Origin: an uncultured Clostridia bacterium
GTDB lineage: Bacteria > Bacillota > Clostridia > Christensenellales > Borkfalkiaceae
Assembly (NCBI GenBank): GCA_944376295.1
Contig: CALWCE010000001.1
Coordinates: 62,001-126,000, forward strand
DNA: 64,000 bases
Direction of reading: 5' to 3'
The translations under genes were made by a program, and so were the position numbers. This document shows, in pieces, positions 42,941 to 51,877 of this stretch. A model generated the notes under the pieces. That model had not been told where the DNA came from. It did not search any database and saw only the letters and a program-made list of their open reading frames with translations. The stretch's first letter is position 1. Every line of letters begins with the position of its first letter.

Positions 42941-43945
42941 TTATTGCTTGGGCGGCTGCGGCGGTTTTTCTTCGCCCTTGATGCCGATGACTTTTTCCGC
43001 CTTTTCGAGCGTCTTTTTCACCCAATTCTCGTCCTTTTTGACGTTGACGAAGTTGCCGTAGATCTCGTTGACCGTCTCGACGACGGAGAACGTGTTGTCG
43101 TACTGCGCTAAAATATCGCGGAATTCGATGAGCTGACGCTTGTTGACCACGCACAAAAGGACGTCGCGCGAGGTGTGGCTGTACGCCCCCTCCGCGTGGA
43201 TGCGGGTGGCGCTGTGTTTGAGCTTGACAAGGATGTCGCGCTCGATCTCTTCCGTATGCGAGGTGATGATGAGGAACTTATACGCCGACTTCGAGCCCCT
43301 GATGATGCTGTTGCCCACCATGCTCGAGAGCAGGCAGTAGAGCATGCACAAGCACACGGGCTTATACTCGTAGAGCATGCCGCCGCTGCCGTCGGGTTCG
43401 CCGTACACGAAGTAAGAGGCAAGCGCGATGACCGCGTTGATGCCGAAGTTGATCCAGAAGAAATTGAGGAGCGGGTTCTTTTTGCTGACGAACTTGGCAA
43501 CGACGTCCGCGCCGCCCGTCGAGGCGTTGCGGCGGAAGCTCAGGCCGTAGACGAATCCCCCCACCGCACCCGCGGTGAGAGCGGGGAAGATGGTATCGAC
43601 GCCCTGCGCGTCGTACTGGAACTGAGCAAGGGCGGAAGAGACGGTCTCCGTCTGCAGAACGAGGAGCGCCACCGAATAGACGACTGAGAAGATGAAAGTC
43701 TTGGCGGCAAAGCCTCTGTCGATGAAAAAGAACGCGAAAAGGCACAAGGGCACGTTGATGATGAGCGAGAAGTACCCGACGGAAAAGCCCGTCTTATACT
43801 CGATCATCGTCGCGATGCCGTTGAAGCCCGCGGGCGCGAACTGGTTCTTGACGATAAAGAGCATGTAGTTGAAGGCAAACAGGACGGCAAGGACGATCAT
43901 GACGGCGCTGTCGAACACGGCGCGCCGCACCAACTCTTTTTTCAT
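42941..43945 (-). CDS. YitT-family membrane protein (DUF161 + DUF2179)
   Basis: Read from ATG 43945, after GGGGGAAC, as 334 residues. About six membrane segments include FAFNYMLFIVKNQFAPAGFN and AGAVGGFVYGLSFRRNASTG, where the GGxxD (STGGADVV) pair is the YitT hallmark. A cytosolic DUF2179 domain of about 80 residues with ITSHTEEIERDILVKLKHSA and LLCVVNKRQLIEFRDIL follows. The family is widespread in Bacillota; transport of small molecules has been suggested but no substrate is established. Extra Pro/Glu/Lys-rich end (GEEKPPQPPKQ). It is transcribed alone, opposite to the pot operon. Confidence 0.88.
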   Translation of the reverse strand: MKKELVRRAVFDSAVMIVLAVLFAFNYMLFIVKNQFAPAGFNGIATMIEYKTGFSVGYFSLIINVPLCLFAFFFIDRGFAAKTFIFSVVYSVALLVLQTETVSSALAQFQYDAQGVDTIFPALTAGAVGGFVYGLSFRRNASTGGADVVAKFVSKKNPLLNFFWINFGINAVIALASYFVYGEPDGSGGMLYEYKPVCLCMLYCLLSSMVGNSIIRGSKSAYKFLIITSHTEEIERDILVKLKHSATRIHAEGAYSHTSRDVLLCVVNKRQLIEFRDILAQYDNTFSVVETVNEIYGNFVNVKKDENWVKKTLEKAEKVIGIKGEEKPPQPPKQ

Positions 43946-44101
43946 ATGTTCCCCCATGCTTTCTTCCGATTATACCACATTTCCCGCCGCAAATCAAGGG
44001 GCATTTTTCAAATTTTCCGCCCTTCCCTGCCTTACATCGCACGGGCGCCCGAAAAAAGCGGAAAAACCGCGAAAAATGTTGCAGAACATGCCTTCAAACA
44101 G

Positions 44102-44130
44102 TTGACATTTCGGTGCAAATCTACTATACT
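44102..44130 (+). promoter_or_regulatory. Sigma-A promoter of the XRE-cupin/pot region
   Basis: TTGACA, 17 bases, TATACT. The leader is unusually long: about 110 bases to the start codon. Confidence 0.7.
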
Positions 44131-44143
44131 TCCCACGTTCTTT

Positions 44144-44220
44144 GTTTAGAAATCATAAACTTAAGGTTTATTTTTACCGTGGTTTTGCAAAACGCGGGCA
44201 AAAGTTTATTTTTACTAAAC
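44144..44220 (+). promoter_or_regulatory. Candidate operators: two GTTTA-N7-TAAAC sites
   Basis: Inverted repeats GTTTA-N7-TAAAC at 44144-44160 and 44204-44220, with a half-site GTTTATTTTTAC at 44166-44177. They lie just downstream of the promoter, a position suited to repression by the HTH protein encoded next. Their centres are 60 bases apart, close to a whole number of helical turns. Confidence 0.5.
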
Positions 44221-44246
44221 AATAGGGCAAAAAGGAGCATAAAAGC

Positions 44247-44783
44247 GTGATAGAACTCGGAAGCAAACTCAAAGAGATGCGCCTTAGAAAAAACCTGACG
44301 CAGGAAGAACTTGCAAACCGCTGCGAGCTGACGAAGGGATACATCTCGCAGCTCGAAAACGATCTCACGAGCCCTTCCATCGCGACGCTTTCCGACCTTT
44401 TGACGGCGCTCGGGAGCGATCTTGCGGACTTCTTCCATGAAGAGGCGGAAGAAAAGATCGTCTTCACGAAAGAGGAGTACATCGAAAAGCAGTCGGAAGG
44501 CATGCTGTGGACGTGGGTCATCCCCAACGCACAGAAGAACATGATGGAGCCCGTGCTCGTCGAACTCGAAGCGGGCGCCGAAACGCCCGAAGACGTCCCC
44601 CACGAGGGCGAAGAATTCGGGTATGTGCTCGAAGGGCGCATTGCCGTCGTCATCGCGGGCAGGAGCAGGACGGTGAAAAAGGGCGAAAGCTTTTACTACT
44701 CTGCGGGCAAGGCGCACTGCATCGTCAACAAGGGGAAGGGAAAGGCCAGGTTTTTGTGGGTCTCCACCCCGCCCAATTTTTAA
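44247..44783 (+). CDS. XRE-cupin transcriptional regulator (PuuR-like)
   Basis: 178 residues from GTG after AAGGAG. Residues 1-60 are an XRE helix-turn-helix (LRKNLTQEELANRCELTKGY). Residues 100-175 are a cupin domain with VPHEGEEFGYVLEGRIAVVI and FYYSAGKAHCIVNKGK, which places metal- or ligand-binding His/Glu in the usual positions. This family contains PuuR, the putrescine-responsive repressor. Being directly upstream of potABCD on the same strand, the protein very probably controls polyamine uptake and binds a polyamine or derivative. Operator-like inverted repeats in its leader suggest autoregulation. Confidence 0.9.
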   Translation: MIELGSKLKEMRLRKNLTQEELANRCELTKGYISQLENDLTSPSIATLSDLLTALGSDLADFFHEEAEEKIVFTKEEYIEKQSEGMLWTWVIPNAQKNMMEPVLVELEAGAETPEDVPHEGEEFGYVLEGRIAVVIAGRSRTVKKGESFYYSAGKAHCIVNKGKGKARFLWVSTPPNF

Positions 44784-44874
44784 GGAAAGACCGCCCCGCG
44801 CGCGCCCACTCTATACCATAATATATAGGGCAGCCGCAAAGGGCGTTCATGATGAGAGATAACAAGGAGAAAAA

Positions 44875-46377
44875 ATGGCAGAACACATCATCGAACTCAA
44901 GAACGTCGTCAAGTATTACGACGACACCCTCGTCATCGACAATGTCAACTTTTACGTCAACAAGGGTGAGTTCATCACCTTCCTCGGTCCCTCGGGCTGC
45001 GGAAAGACGACGACGCTACGCATGATCGCGGGCTTCGACCTCCCCACGAGCGGGCAAATCTTGCTCAACGGCAAGGATATTTCCCTGCTCCCCCCCAATA
45101 AGCGCCCCGTCAATACGGTGTTCCAGCGCTATGCGCTCTTCCCCCACCTCAACGTGTTCGAAAACATCGCCTTCGGACTGCGCTGCAAGAAGGTCGTGAA
45201 CACTTACGAAAACGACAAGGGCGATCGGTATTCGAGGAAGGAAAAGCTCTCCAAAAAGGAGATCGCGGAGAAGGTGAAAAAGGCGCTCGCGCTCGTCGAT
45301 CTCGAAGGCTTTGAAAAGCGCGCCGTCTCCACCCTCTCGGGCGGGCAGCAGCAGCGCGTCGCCATCGCCCGCGCCATCGTCAACGAGCCCGAAATTCTGC
45401 TCCTCGACGAGCCCCTCGGCGCCCTCGACCTCAAGATGCGGAAGGAGATGCAGATCGAGCTCAAAGAGATGCACAAGCGCCTCGGCATCACCTTCATCTA
45501 TGTCACGCACGACCAGGAGGAGGCGCTCACGATGTCGGATACCATCGTCGTCATGGCGGACGGCGTGGTGCAGCAGATCGGCACGCCCAAGGGCATCTAC
45601 GACGAGCCCGCGAACGCCTTCGTCGCCGACTTCATCGGCGAGAGCAACATCATCATCGGCACGGTGGTCGCCCCCCGCAAGGTGCGCTTCTGCGGCAAGG
45701 ACTTTGCCTGCGTCGACGATTTCGAGGTCAACGAGAAGGTGGACGTCGTCGTCCGCCCCGAAGATATCGAGATGTGCGCACCCGAGAGCGGCATGCTCAA
45801 AGGCAAGGTCATCTCCGTCGTCTTCAAGGGCATTCACTATGAGATCACGGTACAAGTGGGCAAGTTCGAGTTCGTCATCCAGAGCACGCAGAGCCGCTGC
45901 GTCGGGGATCTCATCGGCATGAACATCGCGCCCGACGCCATCCACCTGATGGCGCAGCGCCACACGACGAACATCTTCGACGGCGTGATCACCAAGCGCA
46001 ACACGGTGGAATTTGCAGAAGGCGAATTCGAGTGCGACGTCACCCAGCTTTACCCCGGCAGCCACCTCGACGAGGAGGAATACCTCATCACGAAGGAGGG
46101 CGAGAAGATCGACCTCACGGGCACCGAAGTGCGCGTCGAAGTCTCCCCTGCCGACATCACCATCTCCGACGACGAGAACGCGGGCGGCACGATGGGCCAC
46201 ATCATTTCGATGATCTACAAGGGCGACCATTACCGCCTCATCGTCAGGACACCCGAAGAGGAGGAAGACTTCGTCCTCGCGACCCCCGACCTTTGGAACG
46301 AGAACGACTACGTTTCCGTCGTCATCCCCAAAGATAAAATAAAGCTCACCTTGAAGCCTGCGGAGGAAAAGAGATGA
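44875..46377 (+). CDS. potA: Spermidine/putrescine ABC transporter ATP-binding protein PotA
   Basis: ATPase that powers polyamine import. 500 residues after AAGGAG. ABC motifs: Walker A GPSGCGKTT at 38-46, signature LSGGQQQR, Walker B ILLLDEPLGALD and the H-loop YVTHDQ. The family is usually about 370 residues. Here a short insert (NDKGDRYSRKEKLSKKE) lies between the Q-loop and signature, and the C-terminus carries a first TOBE domain (about 285-360) plus an additional TOBE-like region of about 130 residues (about 370-500, with IISMIYKGDHYRLIVRTPE). It overlaps potB by four bases. Confidence 0.95.
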   Translation: MAEHIIELKNVVKYYDDTLVIDNVNFYVNKGEFITFLGPSGCGKTTTLRMIAGFDLPTSGQILLNGKDISLLPPNKRPVNTVFQRYALFPHLNVFENIAFGLRCKKVVNTYENDKGDRYSRKEKLSKKEIAEKVKKALALVDLEGFEKRAVSTLSGGQQQRVAIARAIVNEPEILLLDEPLGALDLKMRKEMQIELKEMHKRLGITFIYVTHDQEEALTMSDTIVVMADGVVQQIGTPKGIYDEPANAFVADFIGESNIIIGTVVAPRKVRFCGKDFACVDDFEVNEKVDVVVRPEDIEMCAPESGMLKGKVISVVFKGIHYEITVQVGKFEFVIQSTQSRCVGDLIGMNIAPDAIHLMAQRHTTNIFDGVITKRNTVEFAEGEFECDVTQLYPGSHLDEEEYLITKEGEKIDLTGTEVRVEVSPADITISDDENAGGTMGHIISMIYKGDHYRLIVRTPEEEEDFVLATPDLWNENDYVSVVIPKDKIKLTLKPAEEKR

Positions 46378-47162
46378 AACTTCGTTTCAGCCGCAAGACG
46401 CTCGGCATCCCCTATGCCGTGTTCCTCGTGTGCTTCGTCATCATCCCCATGCTCGTGATCGTGTTTTACGCTTTCACGGACGACGAGATGCACTTCTCCT
46501 TCGTCAACTTCGGGAAGTTCTTTTCCGACCCCACCAAGCTTTCGACCATCGTCTATTCGCTCGTCATCGCGCTTTTGACGACGGCCGTCACGCTCGTCAT
46601 CGCCTATCCCGTCGCCTACATTTTAGCGCGCAGCAAGATGCAGAAGAAGTATATCCTGCTCCTTCTCTTCGTGACGCCCATGTGGATCAACTTCGTCCTG
46701 CGCGTCAACGCATTGCGCGAAATTCTGGCGTGGGCGGGGATGCTCGGCGAAGCCAACTACTTCAACACCATCCTCGGTATGGTTTACGACTTTCTGCCCT
46801 TCATGATCCTGCCCCTTTATACGACGCTCTCCAAGATCGACGGGAGCCTCTATGAAGCGAGCGCAGACCTCGGCGGCAATTCCTTCACGACCTTCACGCG
46901 CGTGACGGTGCCCCTCTCCATGCCGGGCGTTTTGAGCGGCATGACGATGGTGTTCCTCCCCTCCATGACCAACTACGTCGTTTCGGACATGCTGGGCAAC
47001 TCCAAAGTCACCATCATCGGCAAATTCATCGAGACGTACTTCGGCACGGACTGGCACATGGGTTCGATGATCGCGCTCATCCTGCTCGTCATCGTCCTTG
47101 CCTCGACGCTGCTGACGGGCGGCTTCCAATCGGAACATAACGTAAGGGGGACGACGGTATGA
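46374..47162 (+). CDS. potB: Spermidine/putrescine ABC transporter permease PotB
   Basis: Membrane subunit forming the translocation path with PotC. 262 residues, six membrane segments. The binding-protein-dependent permease loop that couples to the ATPase is EASADLGGNSFTTFTRVTVP. ATG overlaps potA by four bases and the stop overlaps potC by four, which fits strict stoichiometric translation. Confidence 0.94.
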   Translation: MKLRFSRKTLGIPYAVFLVCFVIIPMLVIVFYAFTDDEMHFSFVNFGKFFSDPTKLSTIVYSLVIALLTTAVTLVIAYPVAYILARSKMQKKYILLLLFVTPMWINFVLRVNALREILAWAGMLGEANYFNTILGMVYDFLPFMILPLYTTLSKIDGSLYEASADLGGNSFTTFTRVTVPLSMPGVLSGMTMVFLPSMTNYVVSDMLGNSKVTIIGKFIETYFGTDWHMGSMIALILLVIVLASTLLTGGFQSEHNVRGTTV

Positions 47163-47968
47163 TCAAAAAGTGCCTGAAAGCCTTCTATGTGGGGCTCATC
47201 CTGCTCCTTCTCTACGCCCCCATCCTGCTCCTTGCCGTATACAGCTTCAACGAGGTGGATACCCTCGGTCCCATGGGCGAGTTCTCCCTCAAACACTACG
47301 CAAAGCTCTTCGGCGACCCCGCCATCCTCGAAATGATCGGCAACACCGTCGTTCTGGCGCTCGTTGCGGCGGCGCTCTCCACCGTGTTGGGAACGGCGGG
47401 CGCCATCGGGATGTTCTACTCCAAACGCCGCACGCGCACCCTCATGAACGGCGTCAATCAGATCCCCGTCATCAATGCGGAGATCGTGACGGCTTTGGCG
47501 CTTGCCATCACCTTCGTCGCCATCGGCGTCGGAAAGAGCTATTTCACCCTCGTCGTCGGGCATATGGTGCTCTGCACCCCCTTCGTCGTGCTCTCCGTGC
47601 TGCCCAAACTCAAGCAGATGGACCACAGCCTGTATGAAGCTGCCCTCGACCTCGGCGCAAGCCCCATGAAGGCGCTCTTCAAGGTGGTGCTGCCCGAGAT
47701 CGTCCCGGGCATCATTTCGGGCTTCATGCTGGCGGTCACGCTTTCGCTCGACGACTACATCATCACGAGCTACTGCAAGCCCTCCACGTTCAGCACCATC
47801 TCGACGTACGTCTACAACGCGACGATGAAGGGTAACGTCCACACGGCGGAGACGCTCTCCTCCTTCTGGGCGCTCACGACCGTCATCTTCGTCATCATCC
47901 TCATCGTCGTGCTCGCCGCCAACCTGACGGGCAGGAAAAAACAGGAAAACAAGGGGGTCAACGCATGA
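47159..47968 (+). CDS. potC: Spermidine/putrescine ABC transporter permease PotC
   Basis: Second permease subunit. 269 residues, six membrane segments, coupling loop EAALDLGASPMKALFKVVLP and a periplasm-facing SLDDYIITSY segment. Overlaps potB and potD by four bases each. Confidence 0.94.
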   Translation: MIKKCLKAFYVGLILLLLYAPILLLAVYSFNEVDTLGPMGEFSLKHYAKLFGDPAILEMIGNTVVLALVAAALSTVLGTAGAIGMFYSKRRTRTLMNGVNQIPVINAEIVTALALAITFVAIGVGKSYFTLVVGHMVLCTPFVVLSVLPKLKQMDHSLYEAALDLGASPMKALFKVVLPEIVPGIISGFMLAVTLSLDDYIITSYCKPSTFSTISTYVYNATMKGNVHTAETLSSFWALTTVIFVIILIVVLAANLTGRKKQENKGVNA

Positions 47969-49524
47969 AAAAGCGCATCTTTGCCCTGCTTTCCGCAGCG
48001 GCGCTCCTTGTCCCCTGCCTTGCCTCCCTTTCGGCGTGCGGGGAAAACGACAGCATCCTCCTTCGCGTCTACAATTGGGAGGAATACATCGACGAAGGCG
48101 GCGAAGGCTCCTATGAGTACGACTACGAAGTCAACGAGGACGGCTCCGCGCCCTCCCTCGTCGAGGACTTCGAAGTGTGGTATGAAGAGACGTACGGCAC
48201 CCCCGTCACGGTGGAATACTCCACTTTCGGCACCAACGAGGACATGTATAACCAGCTCAAGCTGGGCTATACTTACGACCTTTTGTGCCCTTCCGAATAC
48301 ATGATCATGAAGCTCGCCGCCGAAGACATGCTCGAACCCTATTCCGAGGGATTCTTCGACGAGAGCAACGAGCTCAACTACTATGTGAACAACGTCTCCC
48401 CCTTCATCAAGGAGAAATTCGACTCCAACACGATGGCGGTGGGCAGCGGCGAAGCCAAGTGGAGCGAGTATGCGGCGGGATACATGTGGGGCACGACGGG
48501 GCTCGTTTATAACCCCGAATATATCACCGAAGAACAGCTCGATCTCGGCTGGGCGCTCATGCTCGACGAGTCCGTCAAGGGCAAAGTCACGACCAAAGAC
48601 AACGTGCGCGATTCCTACTTCGTGGGGCTCGCCATCCTCTTTGAAGAGGAACTGCTCGATCTCAAAGCCCGCCGCGAAGCGGGAGAGCTCTCGGATCAAG
48701 ACTACACCGCGCAGGTGACCGACTACATGAACCGCACGGACGAAGAGACGGTCGTCAAAGTGCAGCAGATCCTGCTCGACATGAAGGAAAACCTGTTCGG
48801 CTTCGAAACGGATACGGGCAAGCACGACATGGTGACGGGCACCATCTGGCTCAACTTCGCCTGGAGCGGCGACGCCGTGTATGCGATGGACGTCGCGGAA
48901 GACGCCGAGGACGGCGAAGGCGCGGTGACGCTCAACTACTACATGCCCGAGGAGAGCGCCAATCTGTGGTTCGACGGCTGGGTCATCCCCAAAGACGAAA
49001 AGCGCACCGAGGAGACGAAGCATGCCGCAGAGGCGTTCGTCAACTTCCTCTCCGCGCCCGAAAACGCCGTCCGCAACAGCTATTATATCGGCTACACCTC
49101 CGTCATCGCGGGGGATGAGATGTTCGACTATATGGCGGACACCTATTCCGCGGAAGACGGCGACGAAACGGCGACGGACTACGATCTTTCTTACTTCTTC
49201 GGCGAAGGAGACTATGTGATCTCCGCCCCTGCCGAACAGCTTGAAAGGCAGCTCTATGCGCAGTACCCGCCCGAGGAAGAGATGCTCCGTTGCGCCGTGA
49301 TGGACTACTACGGCGAGAACGACGAGCGCATCAACGAGCTGTGGACGCAGATCAAGGGCGAAACGCTGGACGCCTGGGCGATCGGCGTCATCTGCGCGGC
49401 GGTCGTGCTCATCGCGGTCGGCGTCCTCTATATGAAGCTCGGACCCAAGACCGACTTCTTCCGCCACCGCCCCAAGAAGGGGTACAGGCTGGTGCGCTCC
49501 GAGCCCGTCTCCTTCCAAAAGTAA
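47965..49524 (+). CDS. potD: Polyamine-binding lipoprotein PotD with extra C-terminal membrane segment
   Basis: Extracellular binding protein of the polyamine transporter. 519 residues, versus about 350 in usual PotD. Signal peptide ends at LSAC with the lipid-modified Cys at about 25. The ligand-binding module shows LLRVYNWEEYID, VTVEYSTFGTNEDMYNQLKL, YDLLCPSEYMIMKLA and NLWFDGWVIPKD, as in PotD/PotF. Inserts rich in Asp/Glu lengthen the lobes. After the binding domain comes a hydrophobic segment of about 22 residues (DAWAIGVICAAVVLIAVGVL, about 470-493) and a basic cytosolic tail (FFRHRPKKGYRL). The protein therefore seems anchored twice, by lipid and by a helix. Confidence 0.92.
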   Translation: MKKRIFALLSAAALLVPCLASLSACGENDSILLRVYNWEEYIDEGGEGSYEYDYEVNEDGSAPSLVEDFEVWYEETYGTPVTVEYSTFGTNEDMYNQLKLGYTYDLLCPSEYMIMKLAAEDMLEPYSEGFFDESNELNYYVNNVSPFIKEKFDSNTMAVGSGEAKWSEYAAGYMWGTTGLVYNPEYITEEQLDLGWALMLDESVKGKVTTKDNVRDSYFVGLAILFEEELLDLKARREAGELSDQDYTAQVTDYMNRTDEETVVKVQQILLDMKENLFGFETDTGKHDMVTGTIWLNFAWSGDAVYAMDVAEDAEDGEGAVTLNYYMPEESANLWFDGWVIPKDEKRTEETKHAAEAFVNFLSAPENAVRNSYYIGYTSVIAGDEMFDYMADTYSAEDGDETATDYDLSYFFGEGDYVISAPAEQLERQLYAQYPPEEEMLRCAVMDYYGENDERINELWTQIKGETLDAWAIGVICAAVVLIAVGVLYMKLGPKTDFFRHRPKKGYRLVRSEPVSFQK

Positions 49525-49545
49525 AATTGTTCGGCATATGGAAAT

Positions 49546-49584
49546 CCGCCCCGCGCGAACAGCGCGGGGCGGCATTTTATTTTG
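49546..49584 (+). terminator. Rho-independent terminator of the pot operon
   Basis: CCGCCCCGCGC-GAACA-GCGCGGGGCGG followed by CATTTTATTTT. Confidence 0.85.
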
Positions 49585-49593
49585 AAGGGCGGA

Positions 49594-49657
49594 CGCCGCG
49601 GCCTTTGGCCGCGGCGCCCCCTCTTTTTCAACAAAAACGGCGCTGAAAAAAGCGCCG
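49594..49657. other. Two further stem-loops between pot terminator and tRNA
   Basis: CGCCGCGGCC-TTT-GGCCGCGGCG (49594-49616) and CGGCGC-N8-GCGCCG (49638-49657). The first has a T-poor flank; on the minus strand they may end the tRNA-Val transcript. No coding sequence is present here. Confidence 0.45.
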
Positions 49658-49715
49658 CAAAAAACAAAACCCCATATATCGGCCCTCACAAAACGGCACA
49701 ATATACAGAGTTTCG

Positions 49716-49792
<77 letters not shown>

Positions 49793-49943
49793 GTAACAAG
49801 AACGTGACTATCATACGAAATATTCCCGTTTTTGTCAAGCAGAATTTGAGGATTTCGCGAAAAAAATCACGAAAAAGAAAGATTTTTCTCACGCAGCCCA
49901 CAAATTCGGGCGGTTTTTGCCGCCCGCTCCGCGAAAAGTGCGC

Positions 49944-50921
49944 TCAATCGTAGAGTTCGGGCTTGGTACTGCGCGCAAACAGGCGGGAGATCGCCTCGCG
50001 GCAGCGCGCGCCGTCGTCGCCGGGCTCGCCGTAACAGACCGTGTGCACCGCCTCGGTGATGGGCAGTTCCACATGGTACTTTTCCCCCAAAAAGCACATG
50101 GCGGCAGACGTCGTCACGCCCTCCGCAAGCTTTTCGAAGCGCTGCCCCTTTGCGAGCATCTCGCCGTACTTGCGGTTGTGGGAATAGGGGGAAAAGAGCG
50201 TCGTTTCATAGTCGCCGAGGTGCGCAAGCCCGTAGGCGGAGCGCTCATCCCCTCCCATCGCCTTGATGAGACGGGCGACCTCCCGCGCGCCGCGCGACAT
50301 GAGCGGGCCTTTCAAGGGTACGCAGACGACGTCCAAAACGCCTGCGGCGATTCCCATCACGTTCTTGGCAGCCGCGCCGATCTCGGTGCCGAGAAGGTCG
50401 CTCCCGTAATAGAAGCGGATGAGGTCGCTGCGGAAGGCGTCGACGAGCGACACTTTGAGCTTTTCGTTCTCCGAGTCGATGACCATGCAGTTGGGGATGC
50501 CCTGCACGAAGCTCTGGATATGCCCCGGGCCCACCCAGACGGCGATCTTTTGGGGCGAGACGCCGCTTTCCACCAAGATCTCCGAAAGCCGTTTGCCCGT
50601 CTCCACCTCGATGCCCTTCATGCACAGCACGAAGACCTTCTCGGAAACGGGGTATTTCATGATGCGCTGCATGAACCCGCGCAGCCCCTGCGAGCTGATG
50701 GAGATGACGACGATCTCAGCGCGCCTGACTGCGAATTCGAGGTCGCACGAGAGCGTGATGCGCTCGTCGAGCGTGACATATTCATTTCTGCCCGTTTCTT
50801 TGAGCACGCGGTAGGAATGATCCTCCTCCGGACCCCAGGAACAGACATCGTTGCCCTGCTGGGCGAGATACCAGGCGATGAAGGAACCCCAGCGCCCGCA
50901 CCCTAAGACGGATATCTTCAT
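49944..50921 (-). CDS. gpsA: NAD(P)-dependent glycerol-3-phosphate dehydrogenase
   Basis: Makes sn-glycerol 3-phosphate from dihydroxyacetone phosphate for phospholipid synthesis. 325 residues. MKISVLGCGRWGSFIAWYLA has the GxGxWG dinucleotide loop; the substrate region has AAKNVMGIAAGVLDVV with the catalytic Lys and RSAYGLAHLGDYETTLFS (usual G-GDL-T motif altered to GDYETT). It is last in an operon after recR. Many Bacillota place gpsA with der or spo genes; here it follows recombination/replication genes instead. A weak terminator (CGGGCGG/CCGCCCG, 49907-49925) follows. Confidence 0.92.
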   Translation of the reverse strand: MKISVLGCGRWGSFIAWYLAQQGNDVCSWGPEEDHSYRVLKETGRNEYVTLDERITLSCDLEFAVRRAEIVVISISSQGLRGFMQRIMKYPVSEKVFVLCMKGIEVETGKRLSEILVESGVSPQKIAVWVGPGHIQSFVQGIPNCMVIDSENEKLKVSLVDAFRSDLIRFYYGSDLLGTEIGAAAKNVMGIAAGVLDVVCVPLKGPLMSRGAREVARLIKAMGGDERSAYGLAHLGDYETTLFSPYSHNRKYGEMLAKGQRFEKLAEGVTTSAAMCFLGEKYHVELPITEAVHTVCYGEPGDDGARCREAISRLFARSTKPELYD

Positions 50922-50926
50922 AGTCG

Positions 50927-51520
50927 TTAAATTTCCTTTCGTTCGATGAGGGCGCGCGACAGCGTCACCTCATCCGCATATTCGAGCTCCGAGCCGATGG
51001 GGATGCCGCGCGAGAGGCGCGTCACCGTGACGCCGAGCGGCTTTAGAAGCTTTGCGATATACATTGCCGTCGCCTCGCCCTCGACGTCGGGGTTGGTCGC
51101 CATGATGACTTCGGAAACGTTCCCCTCCTGCACGCGGGATAAAAGCTCGCGGATGCGGATGTCGTTGGGGCCCACGCCGTTCATGGGGTCGATGACCCCG
51201 TGCAGGACGTGATACACCCCCTTGAATTCGTGCAGCTTTTCAAGGGCGATGACGTCCTTGGGCTCTTTGACGACGCAGATGACGGAAGGATCGCGCGAGA
51301 TACAGATGTCGCACACCTCCCCTTCCGTGAAGTTGCCGCAGATCTTGCAGAAGTGCACGCGCTGTTTGACGCCGAGGATGGCTTCCGCAAAGGCGCGCGC
51401 CTCCCCTTCGGGCATCGAGATGATGCGGTAGGCGTACCGCTGCGCCGTCTTCTGCCCGACGCCGGGGAGCTTGGTAAATTCGTTGATGAGCCTGCCGATG
51501 GGCTCGATGAAGACTTCCAC
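50927..51520 (-). CDS. recR: Recombination mediator RecR
   Basis: RecR, with RecO, helps load RecA at gaps. 197 residues: N-terminal helix-hairpin-helix ([20 protein letters not shown]), C4 zinc finger ([16 protein letters not shown]), Toprim domain ([32 protein letters not shown]) and a Walker B-like end. It sits immediately after ybaB in the classic dnaX-ybaB-recR order. Confidence 0.95.
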   Translation of the reverse strand: MEVFIEPIGRLINEFTKLPGVGQKTAQRYAYRIISMPEGEARAFAEAILGVKQRVHFCKICGNFTEGEVCDICISRDPSVICVVKEPKDVIALEKLHEFKGVYHVLHGVIDPMNGVGPNDIRIRELLSRVQEGNVSEVIMATNPDVEGEATAMYIAKLLKPLGVTVTRLSRGIPIGSELEYADEVTLSRALIERKEI

Positions 51521-51862
51521 TTAAAGAAGCCCCCCCATGCCGCCGAGGCCGCCGAATTTGCTCATCTTCTCCTCAAAGACGGCGTCCGCCTTCTTGTAGC
51601 CGTCGTTGATGGCGGCGAGGATGAGGTCTTCGAGCATCTCCTCGTCCTCGGGGTCGATGACCGACTTGTCGATCTCGATGCCGTCGATCTTCTTCTTGGC
51701 GTTCATATACACGACGACGGCCTCGCCGCCCGCCGTGCCCACGATCTCCCAATCGTCGAGGAGCGCTTCCGTTTCGCGCATCTCCTCCTGCATCTTCTGC
51801 GCCTGCTTCATGAGGTTCTGCATCCCCTGAGCGCCGCCCATGCCGCCTCTATATCCTGCCAT
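51521..51862 (-). CDS. Nucleoid-associated protein YbaB/EbfC
   Basis: Small DNA-binding dimer that coats and bends DNA. 113 residues: Gly/Met-rich start, the helix LMKQAQKMQEEMRETEALLD, then VGTAGGEAVVVYMNAKKKID and the NDGYKKADAVFEEKMSKF end. Its stop is adjacent to the recR start. Confidence 0.93.
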   Translation of the reverse strand: MAGYRGGMGGAQGMQNLMKQAQKMQEEMRETEALLDDWEIVGTAGGEAVVVYMNAKKKIDGIEIDKSVIDPEDEEMLEDLILAAINDGYKKADAVFEEKMSKFGGLGGMGGLL

Positions 51863-51877
51863 ATCTATTTTCTCCTT

